A DNA stretch of 64,000 bases from an uncultured Bacteriovorax sp. (GCA_946481315.1 CAMLMH010000004.1:62001-126000), one strand, 5' to 3'. Counted from the stretch's first letter, positions 54,034 to 63,882 are shown. Notes: generated by a model not told the origin, from the sequence alone. Made by a program: numbers and translations.

Positions 54034-55623
54034 TTATGACACTAGCAATTTCAGGACGCGATCTCTTCCGATCGTGCGGATGAAGCCGGCGAGCTTTGGT
54101 CCTTTTTCCAGATTGATAAGTTTTCTATAAAGAAGCGTAAAGACGGCCATTGGCTCTAATTCGTGGGCGTGAATCATTTCATACATCTTTTCATGCAGGG
54201 CCTTATCGTCGCTGATAGTGTCCCATTCTTTACTTAAGAAAGTAGAGAGGGCAGAGATAAAGTCCGCTTCTTTGCCGGAAAGATCCATTTTCAGAGGTTC
54301 TTTGTTCAAAGAAAATTTAAACTCCTCCGGAGCAGAGTTCTCAATCCAGTATGCTGCTCGCTGTGCCCGTTCGAGGAAACGGCGCTCATCACGTTCGTTC
54401 TTGATTTCGTTGTTATAGAAGCCGCGCGCCCGCTTAATATCCAGGTCATTAATTTGCAGAACGTTACACAGGTGACGGAAGGCCGGCTGAAAAGGCATTT
54501 CTTTTGGTGCTTCACCAATTTGAGAAAGTTCATAGACTCTTTTGGCCATGGCGATCTTTTTTTCGTTTCCGGCCTCAAGACCATAGGCCATGCGCTCTAA
54601 GCGGTCGAAGTCTTCGTAATTTTTAATAACGTCCAGGTCAAATGACAGACCGAAATCAATATTGGTCTTATAAGAAGCAAAAATCCAGCGGACCATTTCC
54701 GGTTCATAAACTTCCAGTACATCATTTACGGTCACGAGATTTCCTTTGGAAGAGCTCATCTTACCGCCCATCCCTTTGATGGAGACGAAGTCGTATTGCA
54801 AGTACATCGGTGGCTTCCAGTCGTAGACAGCACTGACGATTTCTTTGGCCGTCGTAAAAGATCCTCCCTGAGACGAGTGGTCTTTTCCACCTGGCTCGAA
54901 ATCAACTTTTTCAAACGCCCAACGCATCGGCCAGTCCATTCTCCAGGGAAGCTTCACTCTGTCGGTAGTATCCAGATTGATCGAAGAGTGATTTTTACAT
55001 TCTTCGAATTCACAAACATAAGTGATGGTGTGGTCACCGTCATAGTTGGTAACTGCCGTTTTATCACGGTTACATTTTTCGCAATAAACTGAAACGGGCC
55101 ACCAGTTTTCTTCTAAGGGGGAAGATCGCCATTTATTGAGAATGTCGGCGATGACTTGCTTGTTTTTAAGTGTCTTTTTTATTTGTTCTTTATAGACACC
55201 AGCGCGGTATTTTTTAGCCTGATAAATTGGTTCGAGTTCGATTCCCATTTTTTTTAGCTGGGCCTCGAAATTTTTCTCGTGGTGAGCAGCGTAGGACTCG
55301 TGCTCGCCAAACGGATCCGGAGTGTCGACGATGGGTTGAAAAAGATATTTCGCCAGTTCGTCTTGTTTAGGAAGATTGGCCGGAACTTTTCTGAATGTAT
55401 CAAAATCATCCCAGGAGAATATGAAGCGGACCTTTTTTCCTCGTTTTTTTAATCCCCGGGCCACCAGTTCAGTGGTCATTACTTCGCGGAAGTTTCCAAA
55501 ATGCACGACACCGGAGGGAGTGATACCCGAGGCCAGAGTGTAAGTTTCTTTATCTTCCTGACGAATCAGTTTATCAGCAGTGAGATCGGCCCAGTGAACC
55601 GCATCGTTGAGTGCTTGAGACAT
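54034..55623 (-). CDS. lysS: Lysyl-tRNA synthetase, class I
   Basis: Charges tRNA-Lys. It is the class I (archaeal-type) enzyme: the HIGH-like motif is VHFGNFRE near residue 40, the KMSKS-like motif is GGKMSSSKGNLVTV near residue 290, and the C-terminal helical domain is present. A Cys pair block VYCEKCNRD and CEFEECKN may bind zinc. Its 529 residues match class I LysRS. Last gene of a same-strand run behind the liv transporter; a hairpin terminator follows. Confidence 0.95.
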   Translation of the reverse strand: MSQALNDAVHWADLTADKLIRQEDKETYTLASGITPSGVVHFGNFREVMTTELVARGLKKRGKKVRFIFSWDDFDTFRKVPANLPKQDELAKYLFQPIVDTPDPFGEHESYAAHHEKNFEAQLKKMGIELEPIYQAKKYRAGVYKEQIKKTLKNKQVIADILNKWRSSPLEENWWPVSVYCEKCNRDKTAVTNYDGDHTITYVCEFEECKNHSSINLDTTDRVKLPWRMDWPMRWAFEKVDFEPGGKDHSSQGGSFTTAKEIVSAVYDWKPPMYLQYDFVSIKGMGGKMSSSKGNLVTVNDVLEVYEPEMVRWIFASYKTNIDFGLSFDLDVIKNYEDFDRLERMAYGLEAGNEKKIAMAKRVYELSQIGEAPKEMPFQPAFRHLCNVLQINDLDIKRARGFYNNEIKNERDERRFLERAQRAAYWIENSAPEEFKFSLNKEPLKMDLSGKEADFISALSTFLSKEWDTISDDKALHEKMYEMIHAHELEPMAVFTLLYRKLINLEKGPKLAGFIRTIGRDRVLKLLVS

Positions 55624-55664
55624 AGGTGTGTCCTTTTAAAGTAGTTTTCGAAAAAGAGGATATA

Positions 55665-55877
55665 TTAATCAATTCCAAGACGAGATTTTAATTCATCTTC
55701 AGTTATAGAGCCTTTCTGCACTTCCAGACGAGTCACTATCAACGCATCCTGAAAGCGTGGCCGGTCAGGAGCAATACAAAGCGAAAGGTCGATATGTTTT
55801 TGGTCTTTAACTTCAGAATATTTTACAGCGCGTTTTAAAAGTGTGATGGCTTCATCTAAAGACATGTTTTGTGTCAT
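55665..55877 (-). CDS. Small protein of unknown function
   Basis: A 70-residue soluble protein between livF and lysS, all on the same strand, with gaps of 18 and 41 bases. It has an amphipathic N-terminal helix (SLDEAITLLKRAVKYSE), one Cys and a C-terminal ITEDELKSRLGID. No known motif, signal peptide or membrane helix. Given its position it may be co-expressed with the transporter and lysS, but no function is evident. Confidence 0.65.
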   Translation of the reverse strand: MTQNMSLDEAITLLKRAVKYSEVKDQKHIDLSLCIAPDRPRFQDALIVTRLEVQKGSITEDELKSRLGID

Positions 55878-55895
55878 GCTATTGTCCTTTTGGTT

Positions 55896-56609
55896 CTAAC
55901 TACCCAGATAGGCCTTTTTGATTTCAGGGTTAGATAATAGTTCAGCCGAAGGTCCTTGCAAAGTGATTTCCCCGTTGGTGAGAACATACGCCCGATGGGA
56001 GACTTTAAGGGCCAGGTTTGCATTTTGCTCCACCAATAATATGGTCATTCCCTGCTGATTAATCTCGCTAATGGCCTTAAAAATGGTTCCAACCAGAATC
56101 GGCGCAATTCCCAGCGAAGGTTCATCTAATAAAAGAAGTTTAGGTTTACACATATAAGCTCGGGCCATGGCCAGCATTTGCTGTTCACCACCGGAGAGCG
56201 TTTGGGCCAGCTGGGATTTTCGCTCTAAAAGTTTAGGAAACAAATGAAAGACGAATTCTAAATCTTTTTTTATCTCGGTTTTATCCGAGCGAAGATAGGC
56301 GCCCATATCCAGGTTTTCTTTAATGGTGAGATTGGCAAAAATCTGGCGCCCTTCCGGAGATTGTGCGAGCCCCAGGGCCGTAATTTTATGTGCCGGAAGT
56401 TTGCCGATACTCTGGTTATCAAAATTAATTTCACCGGAGCTCGGCCTGAGCAGTCCGGAAATTGTATGCAATGTCGTCGTTTTACCGGCACCGTTAGAGC
56501 CCAGTAGTGTTACGATTTCGCCGCGATCAATCTGCAGACTGATGTTTTTAACAGCGTGGATGGCCCCGTAATAGGTATTGACGTCTTTTAGTTCCAGGAT
56601 TGTTTTCAT
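55896..56609 (-). CDS. livF: Branched-chain amino acid ABC transporter ATPase
   Basis: One of the two ATPases of the high-affinity Leu/Ile/Val importer. Walker A is LLGSNGAGKTTTL, signature LSGGEQQML, Walker B LLLLDEPSLGIAP, switch His in LLVEQN region (LivF enzymes have Gln here, as seen). Length 237 is standard. It lies 2 bases after livG and is last of the liv genes. Confidence 0.93.
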   Translation of the reverse strand: MKTILELKDVNTYYGAIHAVKNISLQIDRGEIVTLLGSNGAGKTTTLHTISGLLRPSSGEINFDNQSIGKLPAHKITALGLAQSPEGRQIFANLTIKENLDMGAYLRSDKTEIKKDLEFVFHLFPKLLERKSQLAQTLSGGEQQMLAMARAYMCKPKLLLLDEPSLGIAPILVGTIFKAISEINQQGMTILLVEQNANLALKVSHRAYVLTNGEITLQGPSAELLSNPEIKKAYLGS

Positions 56610-56611
56610 AT

Positions 56612-57409
56612 CTATATTTCCGCTCCCAGATAGGCTTCAATAACTTTTTTATCATTCTGAATCTCGGCAGGGGAGCCACTGGCAATCAGGTTGCCGTAAT
56701 CGAGAACATAAATCTTCTCGGCAATTTCCATCACCAGGTTCATGTCGTGCTCGATGAGAATGATGGCGATATTGAAATGCTCGCGGATAAAACGAATGAG
56801 TTCTGAGAGTTCTTTCGTTTCAGTCGGATTCATTCCGGCTGCCGGCTCGTCTAATAAAAGCAGCTTTGGTTTAGTCGCCAGAGCGCGGGCCATTTCTAAT
56901 TTCCGCTGGGCCCCATAGGGTAGATTGCGCGCAAGCAGATCTTTTTTTTCTTCCAGATTAAAAAGACGCAGAAGTTTGAGTGATTCATCTTCAATCATCT
57001 TTTCTTCTTCGCGATATCTTTTCGTTTTAAACAGCCCGGAAAAAAGTCCGTACTCAATTCGTGTATGTCGGGCGATTTTAATATTGTCTAAAACGGAGAG
57101 ATTATTAAAAAGACGGATGTTTTGAAAGGTGCGGGCAATTCCCATCGTCGTGATGTCACTTGCTGACTTCGCACTGATCGTGACTCCATCCAGACAGACT
57201 TTTCCTTCTGTGGGAGTGTAGATGCCGGTGATGGTGTTAAAAAGCGTGGTTTTCCCCGCGCCATTTGGTCCAATCACCGCTACCAGATCGCCGGTATTTA
57301 CTTTAAAGCACACATCGCGAACGGCAGTTAAACCGCCAAAGCGCATCGTTACGTGTTCAATATCCAGTAAAGGTTTAAGCGGTGAAGAAGCAGCTGCAGC
57401 TGAATTCAT
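56612..57409 (-). CDS. livG: Branched-chain amino acid ABC transporter ATPase
   Basis: The second ATPase of the importer. Walker A is IGPNGAGKTTLFN, the LivG-specific GIARTFQNIRLFNNLSV follows, the signature region is LPYGAQRKLEMARAL (weak, as usual in LivG), and Walker B is LLLLDEPAAGMNP. An LivG-type C-terminal YVLDYGNLIASGSP is present. Length 265. It begins 1 base after livM ends. Confidence 0.93.
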   Translation of the reverse strand: MNSAAAASSPLKPLLDIEHVTMRFGGLTAVRDVCFKVNTGDLVAVIGPNGAGKTTLFNTITGIYTPTEGKVCLDGVTISAKSASDITTMGIARTFQNIRLFNNLSVLDNIKIARHTRIEYGLFSGLFKTKRYREEEKMIEDESLKLLRLFNLEEKKDLLARNLPYGAQRKLEMARALATKPKLLLLDEPAAGMNPTETKELSELIRFIREHFNIAIILIEHDMNLVMEIAEKIYVLDYGNLIASGSPAEIQNDKKVIEAYLGAEI

Positions 57410-57410
57410 T

Positions 57411-58283
57411 TTACGCTCTCCCTTTTTCTAATTTTTTATTTTCAAAGAGCTCATGTGGACCAAAAATCCCCTGGGGACGCGTGAGCATCAGGATGATCAT
57501 AAGTGCGGAGTAAATGGAAACTCGCCAGGTGGCGATATCGGAACCGATCATTTTTAAAACTTCCGGTAATATCGTAAGAATCGTGGCCCCCACAATGGAG
57601 CCGGTCACTGATCCCAGACCACCGAGAATAATCATAACCAGAATGACAACTGACCACATAAAGTTAAAGTTATTCGGGTGAAGAAACTGCTGATCATGGG
57701 CCACCAGCGCTCCGGCAATTCCCGCGATACCCGCCCCCACGACAAACGCAAAAAGTTTATAACGGAAAAGATTAATACCCATGGTTTCGGCGGCTATGTC
57801 ATCTTCACGGATGGATATGATGGCGCGTCCGGTGCGTGAGCGTTTAAGATTAATCATGAATACTGTTGTGAGAAGTGCGACACCCCAGACCCACCAGGAC
57901 GTTGTCCAGCGGGGGATATTAGTAAAGCCGCGCGGGCCGCCGATACTTTCGGTGTTCATAATAATAATTCGTAAAATTTCGGAAAACCCAATGGTCGCGA
58001 TGGCCAGGTAGTCGCCTTTTAGGCGCAGACAGGGAATACCGACTAACAGTCCGCATAGCGCACTTGCCAGAAAACCCACGACTATGGCGATAAACATGTT
58101 GAGGGAATTCACCACCGGTAGAGCAAAATAAAAGCTGTAAACTGCGGAGGCGTAAGCACCTACTCCCCAAAAACCAGCATGACCCAGCGAAAACTGGCCG
58201 CAATAACCATTAATGAGGTTTAAGCTCAAGGCGAGCGTAATAAAAATACCGACGTTCATGAGAATCTGAAGATAATAATCCAT
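57411..58283 (-). CDS. livM: Branched-chain amino acid ABC transporter permease
   Basis: An integral membrane permease with about eight hydrophobic segments. The LivM motifs NGYCGQFSLGHAGFWGVGAY and LRLKGDYLAIATIGFSEI are characteristic, and so is GGLGSVTGSIVGA near the C-terminus. Its start overlaps the end of livH by one base. Pairs with LivH to form the pore. Confidence 0.92.
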   Translation of the reverse strand: MDYYLQILMNVGIFITLALSLNLINGYCGQFSLGHAGFWGVGAYASAVYSFYFALPVVNSLNMFIAIVVGFLASALCGLLVGIPCLRLKGDYLAIATIGFSEILRIIIMNTESIGGPRGFTNIPRWTTSWWVWGVALLTTVFMINLKRSRTGRAIISIREDDIAAETMGINLFRYKLFAFVVGAGIAGIAGALVAHDQQFLHPNNFNFMWSVVILVMIILGGLGSVTGSIVGATILTILPEVLKMIGSDIATWRVSIYSALMIILMLTRPQGIFGPHELFENKKLEKGRA

Positions 58284-59179
58284 TACACTTTTTCCTTCAC
58301 ATTCTTACCCAGAATTCCTCCGGGCTTTATGAGTAAAATGACGATCAGGATGAAGAAAGAAACGCCATCACGAAAACTTGATTTATAAAGACCGGCGACC
58401 ATATTTTCAGCAATCCCTAAAATATAACCTCCAAGAGCAGCACCGGGAATGACTCCGATTCCACCAACCACGGCAGCGACGAAGGCCTTAAGACCTAAGC
58501 TCATCCCCATCATTGGTTCGACTGACATCGTGTAGCCCATCAGCATGCCGGCCAGCCCGGCCAGACTGGCCCCTAAGAAAAAAGTAAAAGCGATAATTTT
58601 GTTGGTGTTTATTCCCATCAGTTCGGCAGCTTTTAAATTAAAGCTGGTCGCCCGCATGGCCACTCCGATTTTGGTGAAGTGGGTGAGCCACCAGAGAAAA
58701 ACGAGAATCATGATGGTGACAAATAAAATAAAAATCTGAATGTTCGATACGTTTACTTCACCGAAAGTGTAAATCACTTCAGTGAAGACCGGCGGGATTG
58801 TTTTTGGGTCAGCCCCGAATACGAGTTGACCGGTGTACTGGAAAAAAAGTGAAGCTCCAATGGCAGTGATCAGGGCGGGGATGCGGCCTTCACTTCTGAT
58901 TGGACGATAGATCGTCCGTTCAACAATAAGGGCCACAACACCCGCACCAATCATCGAAGCGAGAATCGCTACCGGCATCGGAAGATTAAAACGAAGAGCA
59001 TAGAAACCACAGAAGGCCCCCAACATGAGAAATTCACCGTGAGCAAAATTCACCAGGCGAATAATCCCGTAGACCATCGTGTAGCCCAGGGCCACGATCG
59101 CGTAGAGCGAGCCCTGAGCTATTCCGTTGATCAGATATTGAAGACAATCCCAGAGGAAATAAATAGTATCCTGGCTCAT
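58283..59179 (-). CDS. livH: Branched-chain amino acid ABC transporter permease
   Basis: The partner permease. Diagnostic elements are IAQGSLYAIVALGYTMVYGIIRLVNFAHGE-type N-terminus and FVAAVVGGIGVIPGAALGGY near residue 235, with about eight hydrophobic segments. Length 298. Follows the binding-protein gene by 23 bases and overlaps livM by one base. Confidence 0.92.
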   Translation of the reverse strand: MSQDTIYFLWDCLQYLINGIAQGSLYAIVALGYTMVYGIIRLVNFAHGEFLMLGAFCGFYALRFNLPMPVAILASMIGAGVVALIVERTIYRPIRSEGRIPALITAIGASLFFQYTGQLVFGADPKTIPPVFTEVIYTFGEVNVSNIQIFILFVTIMILVFLWWLTHFTKIGVAMRATSFNLKAAELMGINTNKIIAFTFFLGASLAGLAGMLMGYTMSVEPMMGMSLGLKAFVAAVVGGIGVIPGAALGGYILGIAENMVAGLYKSSFRDGVSFFILIVILLIKPGGILGKNVKEKV

Positions 59180-59202
59180 CTGTTTTTATCCTTCAAAAGT
59201 CC

Positions 59203-60333
59203 TTACGGGTTTACACGGCTGTGGAAAACATATCCGGAAGGTGTTGCTTCAAGAACAACAGCTGACTTCGTAGGATTTCTGTCTTTATCAAAAGAGATTG
59301 AACCAGTGATCCCCTGATAATTTTTGGTTGCTACCAGAGCGTCTCTGATATCAGATGGTTTTGTTGATTTTGCCCGTTTAATAGCATCTGCAACGATTCC
59401 TAGAGAGTCATACCCAAGAGCAGCGAATGATCCTGGTTTAACTCCGTAAGCTTTTTCGTAATCTTTTACGAAGGCCTGAACTGTAGGCGATTTATCATCC
59501 GGAGCAAAGTGGTTAGAGATGTATGAACCTTTAACAGCTTCACCGGCAATCTCAAAAAGTTTTGGAGAATCCCAACCGTCACCACCTAGGAATGGAACAT
59601 TGATCCCTAAAGCGCGGGCCTGCTTTAACATCAGACCTACTTCAACGTAGTAACCAGGAACGAAAACGAAATCCGGATTAGCACGACGAACTTTTCTCAA
59701 AAGCGACTGGAAGTCAGTATCTTTTGCTGCGTACGTGAGCTCTTCAGTAGATGCCATCGTGCCGCCCAGGCGTTTGAATTCATCACCAAAAGATTTGGCA
59801 AGTCCCTTAGAGTAATCAGAAGTGTTCTCCACCAAGATCAGACCTTTTTTCTTTTTCAGCGTGTTGACCGCGAATTTCGCCATAACAACGCCCTGGAAAT
59901 CATCAGTGAAACAAGCGCGTGTGATATAGTCACCAACTTGTGTGACCTTTACATTTGTTGCTGTTGGAGTAATGAAAGGAATTTTTGCTTCCTGAACGAT
60001 AGGAGCAGAGGCCAGGGCCAGAGATGAAGTCGGAGCACCGATCATGACTGAAACTTTATCAACATTAAGAAGCTTGCGGGTAGCGTTTGTCGATTCGATC
60101 GCTTCAGATTTATCATCCTCAATGATCAGATCAAATTTTGCGCCCTTTCCTTTTTTCAGTTTTTCGTAGGCGAGTTTAATCCCGTTTGCGTTTTCCTGTC
60201 CGAACGTGGCCGTGGCCCCGGTGATTGGAGAGACAACCCCGATTTTTAAATCGGCGGCCCACGAGGCTGAACTTAGAGTCACCAAAGTCAGGGAAAGTGC
60301 CAAGAATTTGTGTGGCAGATGCGAAATTTTCAT
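59203..60333 (-). CDS. livK: Branched-chain amino acid-binding periplasmic protein
   Basis: The substrate-binding subunit. A signal peptide (about residues 1-26, ending SASWAAD) precedes the type I periplasmic binding fold: LKIGVVSPITGATATFGQENANG, VMIGAPTSSLALASAP and AALGYDSLGIVADAI. Family substrates are Leu/Ile/Val or related amino acids; the exact ligand is not determined. AAGGAGTGA lies before the ATG. First gene of the liv unit; a 237-base gap upstream separates it from a divergent small gene. Confidence 0.9.
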   Translation of the reverse strand: MKISHLPHKFLALSLTLVTLSSASWAADLKIGVVSPITGATATFGQENANGIKLAYEKLKKGKGAKFDLIIEDDKSEAIESTNATRKLLNVDKVSVMIGAPTSSLALASAPIVQEAKIPFITPTATNVKVTQVGDYITRACFTDDFQGVVMAKFAVNTLKKKKGLILVENTSDYSKGLAKSFGDEFKRLGGTMASTEELTYAAKDTDFQSLLRKVRRANPDFVFVPGYYVEVGLMLKQARALGINVPFLGGDGWDSPKLFEIAGEAVKGSYISNHFAPDDKSPTVQAFVKDYEKAYGVKPGSFAALGYDSLGIVADAIKRAKSTKPSDIRDALVATKNYQGITGSISFDKDRNPTKSAVVLEATPSGYVFHSRVNP

Positions 60334-60570
60334 GAGTTCACTCCTTAATAAAATAAGCCTGATAGAAATCCTTTAATCAGGAAATAATTGTAAATACGGT
60401 AACATACAGGCACGACCTGTAAAGAAAATACCATTCATTTCATTTAGGTGACATAAATTGTTAGAAAGACGGGGAAAAGCTCATTATCTTTGGCCTGCTC
60501 GCTGATCCCCCTATACTCATCATGTGACTTTCAAGTTTAGCGAGATTTCTTTTTCTAATATGAGGTGACC

Positions 60571-60807
60571 ATGACTAAGGACGACTTTAAACAAACGTTA
60601 ATCCGCCAGTATTCCGAAGTTATTGATGAAATGATTGTGGAGAGTGAGTCAGTCTATCGAAGTCATCTCAATTATGAAGAACTTGATTTTAAAATGCGTA
60701 CCTTAATCAGTGCAGCAAGAGTCGACGGGCTTGAAGAAAAGGTGATCTGGGATTTGCTGGAGCGCAGAGTTCCTAATTTCAAAAAATCTGTTCAAAGGGC
60801 CGCTTAA
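60571..60807 (+). CDS. Small helical protein of unknown function
   Basis: A 78-residue acidic, helical protein. The start at 60571 is set by a GAGGTG site just upstream; a GTG at 60565 would leave no room for it. No signal peptide, membrane segment or motif. A GC-rich inverted repeat (GGCCGC/GCGGCC, 60798-60814) begins before the stop codon and may act as terminator, but the T-run after it is poor. Divergent from livK. Confidence 0.6.
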   Translation: MTKDDFKQTLIRQYSEVIDEMIVESESVYRSHLNYEELDFKMRTLISAARVDGLEEKVIWDLLERRVPNFKKSVQRAA

Positions 60808-60814
60808 AGCGGCC
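60798..60814 (+). terminator. Possible weak hairpin terminator
   Basis: GGCCGC (60798-60803), loop TTAAA, GCGGCC (60809-60814), followed only by ATTTAGTCC. The stem is good but the T-run is short, and the hairpin overlaps the stop codon. Confidence 0.35.
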
Positions 60815-60835
60815 ATTTAGTCCTTTGCAATAATT

Positions 60836-61030
60836 TTAGTAAGTCGATCTGGCGACCATTACCGTTAAGTAAAAAAGGGTTGCAACCCACAGCAAGGTCG
60901 TAAATAAAACACTTGCACTTAAAATCTCAAAGCGGGTTTTTTGGGTCAGATGTCCATCAGGTGACTGGACTCGTCGACCCAGACCCGTTAATTCGTTGTA
61001 TTCGGATCTGGCCTTTTTAGTGTTTACCAT
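60836..61030 (-). CDS. Small single-span membrane protein, 64 residues
   Basis: A basic, polar N-terminal 30 residues precede a strong hydrophobic helix (about residues 37-58, SASVLFTTLLWVATLFYLTVM) and a short tail. AGGAGGTG lies before the ATG, one of the best ribosome binding sites in the window, which supports it as a real gene. Function unknown. Confidence 0.65.
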   Translation of the reverse strand: MVNTKKARSEYNELTGLGRRVQSPDGHLTQKTRFEILSASVLFTTLLWVATLFYLTVMVARSTY

Positions 61031-61150
61031 GGAACACCTCCTGCAATGTTAGATGGTGCAGGCCTGTTGCCCGTATGCATGACAAGACTTTTATGAAGTA
61101 AAAAATTCAGGGAATCAGTAGAAAGAAAAAAATTATGTTATTTTACTTTC

Positions 61151-61687
61151 ATGAAAAAAACCATTTTAGTTCTTGCGACAATTATTCCCGTTTTCTCTTT
61201 TGCTTCCACTCTGGTTAAGACATTTGATGGCGGAATTGCCACATGCCGGGAAGGAGCTGATGTCGGTCAGAGGGCCTATCGTTTAGCCTTGATCGATGAA
61301 AAAACTTCAAAGACCCACCGTGAGTTCACTTTCTCGGTAAATCTGTTGGTCTGTTCTTCCAGGATGAAATTTGAAAAAATCGGACTTTACTCAAAAGTCG
61401 CACAACCAATATTAGATCACCGGACCAATGAATTGACAGCGGTCATCACGAGCTTAGAAGAAACCAGACTTGTAGTCTTCAGTGAAACGGGAGAAGTTTT
61501 CGCCAGTAATCTCTTGTCTCATGCTGCCGATGGGGCCATTTCAACTAAAGTCCGCATCCCGCATTGGAAAATGCCAAAACAAATGATTCTTGATCTTGAA
61601 TCAGTTTACAGCGTTCACTCCCTCGGCGGAGAAGAGTTAATGAAAGAAAGAAGTGTTGCAAAAACATTTCTGCTGAATATCAACTAA
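61151..61687 (+). CDS. Exported protein of unknown function
   Basis: A signal peptide (about residues 1-19, ending SFAST) is followed by a 158-residue beta-rich domain with Cys in ATCRE and LVCSS. No family recognised. A TATTTT box ends 6 bases before the ATG and no ribosome binding site is visible, another leaderless candidate. Convergent with the DUF1343 gene, overlapping it by 4 bases. Confidence 0.62.
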   Translation: MKKTILVLATIIPVFSFASTLVKTFDGGIATCREGADVGQRAYRLALIDEKTSKTHREFTFSVNLLVCSSRMKFEKIGLYSKVAQPILDHRTNELTAVITSLEETRLVVFSETGEVFASNLLSHAADGAISTKVRIPHWKMPKQMILDLESVYSVHSLGGEELMKERSVAKTFLLNIN

Positions 61688-62874
61688 TAGAGCAGAATAT
61701 TTTCTCTTTGATTGAGAAATGTCTGATGACCTTTCTCTTCAATCTTTTTGAGTTCAGCATAAGTGCCCAAGTTATTCACCCAGTGACGGACTTCATCCGT
61801 ACCGTTGATTAAGTCGATGGCCAGCTTATGGAATTCGTACTCGTAAGGTTTGTTGTGAAATTCGAATGCATCACCTAATTCACGTTTAAATTCCCGGCAA
61901 AGAAGCTGAGAGACGGCCCAAGATTTAAACTTGGCATTCAATGTCGGGTGAATATGGACACCTCCACAATTTTTTCCCTGATGCTTTTGAAAAGTCGGGA
62001 GAAAAATAATCGGGCGCAGGTTAAATCCTTCTGAAAGACCTTCATCATGCATCCGTTTCATGACGCGTTCGCAGAAAGAAAACGATTCAATTCCCGGGTA
62101 ACCGGCAATTTCCAAAGCACGAGTTGTCCCGCGTCCTTCACTGATATTTGTTCCTTCAAAAAGCACTGTACCGGCAAAGGTAATGGCCCCTTCCGGTGTG
62201 GGAAGATTCGGGGAAGGAAGGACCCATGGCAGTCCTGTATCCGTCCAGTACATTGAACGTTTCCAGTTTTTCATGGTGATGACTTCAATATTGCAGTCAG
62301 TATTTAAAACTTTTTTTCCAAACATTCCCACTTCACCCATCGTCAGCGAGTGACGCTGAGGAATCGGGTAACGTCCGACGAAAGATTCATAACCTGGCCG
62401 CAGGATTGTTCCTTCGATCATTTCTCCGGCCACCGGATTAGGGCGGTCAAGCACGACAATTTTTATATCTCTGCCGACAACTTTTTCCATGATGAGAGAA
62501 AGTGTTGAGATGTATGTATAGACGCGAGTACCGACATCTTGCAAATCAACGATCAGAGTATCTAATCCTTCCAGCATTTCATCAGTCGGAGTTCTTGTTT
62601 CAGAGTAAAGAGAATAGACCGGAATTTTAAAATAAGGATGAACGTAGTGAGATGTTTCCACCATGTTGTCTTGAACATCTGTCACAAATCCATGCTGAGG
62701 TCCAAATAATTTTTTTAAACGGGACCCAAAGAGTTTTTGCAGCAATTGAACCCCAGTATTAAACTGGGAATCAATCGAAGCACTATGACAGAGGTAACCA
62801 ATATGACCTTTGATTTGGTCCTGAATAGATTTCTCAGCTATTAAACGCTCAAGTCCGGTTACAACTTTTGTCAT
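61684..62874 (-). CDS. DUF1343 (NamZ-like) exo-acting glycosidase family protein
   Basis: Matches DUF1343, whose characterised member NamZ (GH171) is an exo-beta-N-acetylmuramidase that releases MurNAc from muropeptides. Conserved pieces are LKKLFGPQHGF, VYSLYSETRTPTDEML, LIVDLQDVGTRVYTYISTL, VVLDRPNP, PSPNLPTPEGAI and FEGTNISEGRGTTR. No obvious signal peptide at this start, so it may act in the cytoplasm on imported muropeptides, fitting peptidoglycan recycling or prey-wall use (inference). AGGAAG lies before the ATG. Length 396 is normal. Confidence 0.9.
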   Translation of the reverse strand: MTKVVTGLERLIAEKSIQDQIKGHIGYLCHSASIDSQFNTGVQLLQKLFGSRLKKLFGPQHGFVTDVQDNMVETSHYVHPYFKIPVYSLYSETRTPTDEMLEGLDTLIVDLQDVGTRVYTYISTLSLIMEKVVGRDIKIVVLDRPNPVAGEMIEGTILRPGYESFVGRYPIPQRHSLTMGEVGMFGKKVLNTDCNIEVITMKNWKRSMYWTDTGLPWVLPSPNLPTPEGAITFAGTVLFEGTNISEGRGTTRALEIAGYPGIESFSFCERVMKRMHDEGLSEGFNLRPIIFLPTFQKHQGKNCGGVHIHPTLNAKFKSWAVSQLLCREFKRELGDAFEFHNKPYEYEFHKLAIDLINGTDEVRHWVNNLGTYAELKKIEEKGHQTFLNQRENILLY

Positions 62875-63086
62875 ATTACTTCCTAGATTCCTTTCTGTGG
62901 TAGTTTTTAACTCCCTTTAATTTTGAGAGCAGCTGGAATTTTTGTAAAGGTAAAAGAAATTACAAGAGTGAAGTTCTCAATGGCAGTCAAAAATAGTTGC
63001 ACTTTAGACGTTGTAAAGGTCTCATCAGAAAAGCTAAAATCGATAAGGCACACACACAATTTCAAAAAAGCTCTGGAGAGACAATT

Positions 63087-63881
63087 ATGAAACAATATCA
63101 CCAGCTCATGCAGCATGTTCTAGATCACGGGACAAAAAAAGAAGACCGTACAGGTACGGGAACACTTTCGGTTTTTGGTTATCAGGCGCGCTACAACTTA
63201 ACAGAGGGCTTTCCTTTGGTGACGACCAAAAAATTGCACTTAAAATCTATCATTCATGAGCTTCTGTGGTTTCTTCAGGGTGAAACCAATATCAAGTATC
63301 TTAAAGATAACGGTGTTTCGATCTGGGATGAATGGGCAGATGAAGAAGGTAATCTGGGACCGGTCTACGGATCTCAGTGGCGTTCATGGCAGGGGGCTAA
63401 CGGTGAGACCATTGATCAGATAGAAAGTGTCGTTAATCAGATTAAAAAAAATCCGGATTCCCGTCGTTTAATTGTGTCAGCCTGGAATGTGGCAGAAATT
63501 GAAAAAATGGCCCTCCCTCCTTGTCACGCATTTTTTCAGTTTTATGTGGCCGATGGAAAATTATCCTGCCAGCTTTATCAGAGATCTGCTGATATTTTTC
63601 TGGGCGTGCCATTTAATATTGCTTCATATGCCCTTTTAACAATGATGATGGCACAGGTGACGGGACTTAAACCGGGGGATTTCGTTCACACGATGGGCGA
63701 TGCTCACTTATATTTAAATCACATTGAACAAACTAAGCTGCAATTGTCGCGTGAGTGTCGTCCGTTACCGCAAATGAAAATGAATCCGGAAGTAAAAAGT
63801 ATTTTTGATTTCAAATTCGAGGATTTTGAACTGGTAGGATACGATCCGCATCCTCACATTAAAGCACCAGTGGCGGTATAA
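63087..63881 (+). CDS. thyA: Thymidylate synthase
   Basis: Makes dTMP from dUMP and methylene-tetrahydrofolate. The full pattern is present: [41 protein letters not shown] with nucleophile Cys146, and the dUMP-binding [19 protein letters not shown]. Its 264 residues equal E. coli ThyA, and the Cys has the same number. I chose the ATG at 63087, preceded by GGAGAG; the open frame from 62997 would be abnormal for the family. folA begins 1 base after its stop. Confidence 0.96.
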   Translation: MKQYHQLMQHVLDHGTKKEDRTGTGTLSVFGYQARYNLTEGFPLVTTKKLHLKSIIHELLWFLQGETNIKYLKDNGVSIWDEWADEEGNLGPVYGSQWRSWQGANGETIDQIESVVNQIKKNPDSRRLIVSAWNVAEIEKMALPPCHAFFQFYVADGKLSCQLYQRSADIFLGVPFNIASYALLTMMMAQVTGLKPGDFVHTMGDAHLYLNHIEQTKLQLSRECRPLPQMKMNPEVKSIFDFKFEDFELVGYDPHPHIKAPVAV

Positions 63882-63882
63882 A

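Noticed and set aside
60334..60570. Possible riboswitch in the leader of livK
   Set aside because: The 237-base gap shows an ordinary ribosome binding site and no conserved aptamer core that I can recognise.
62907..63116. Minus-strand 69-residue frame before thyA
   Set aside because: Runs antisense into the thyA start, with no ribosome binding site; the 62875-63086 gap otherwise shows only the thyA leader.
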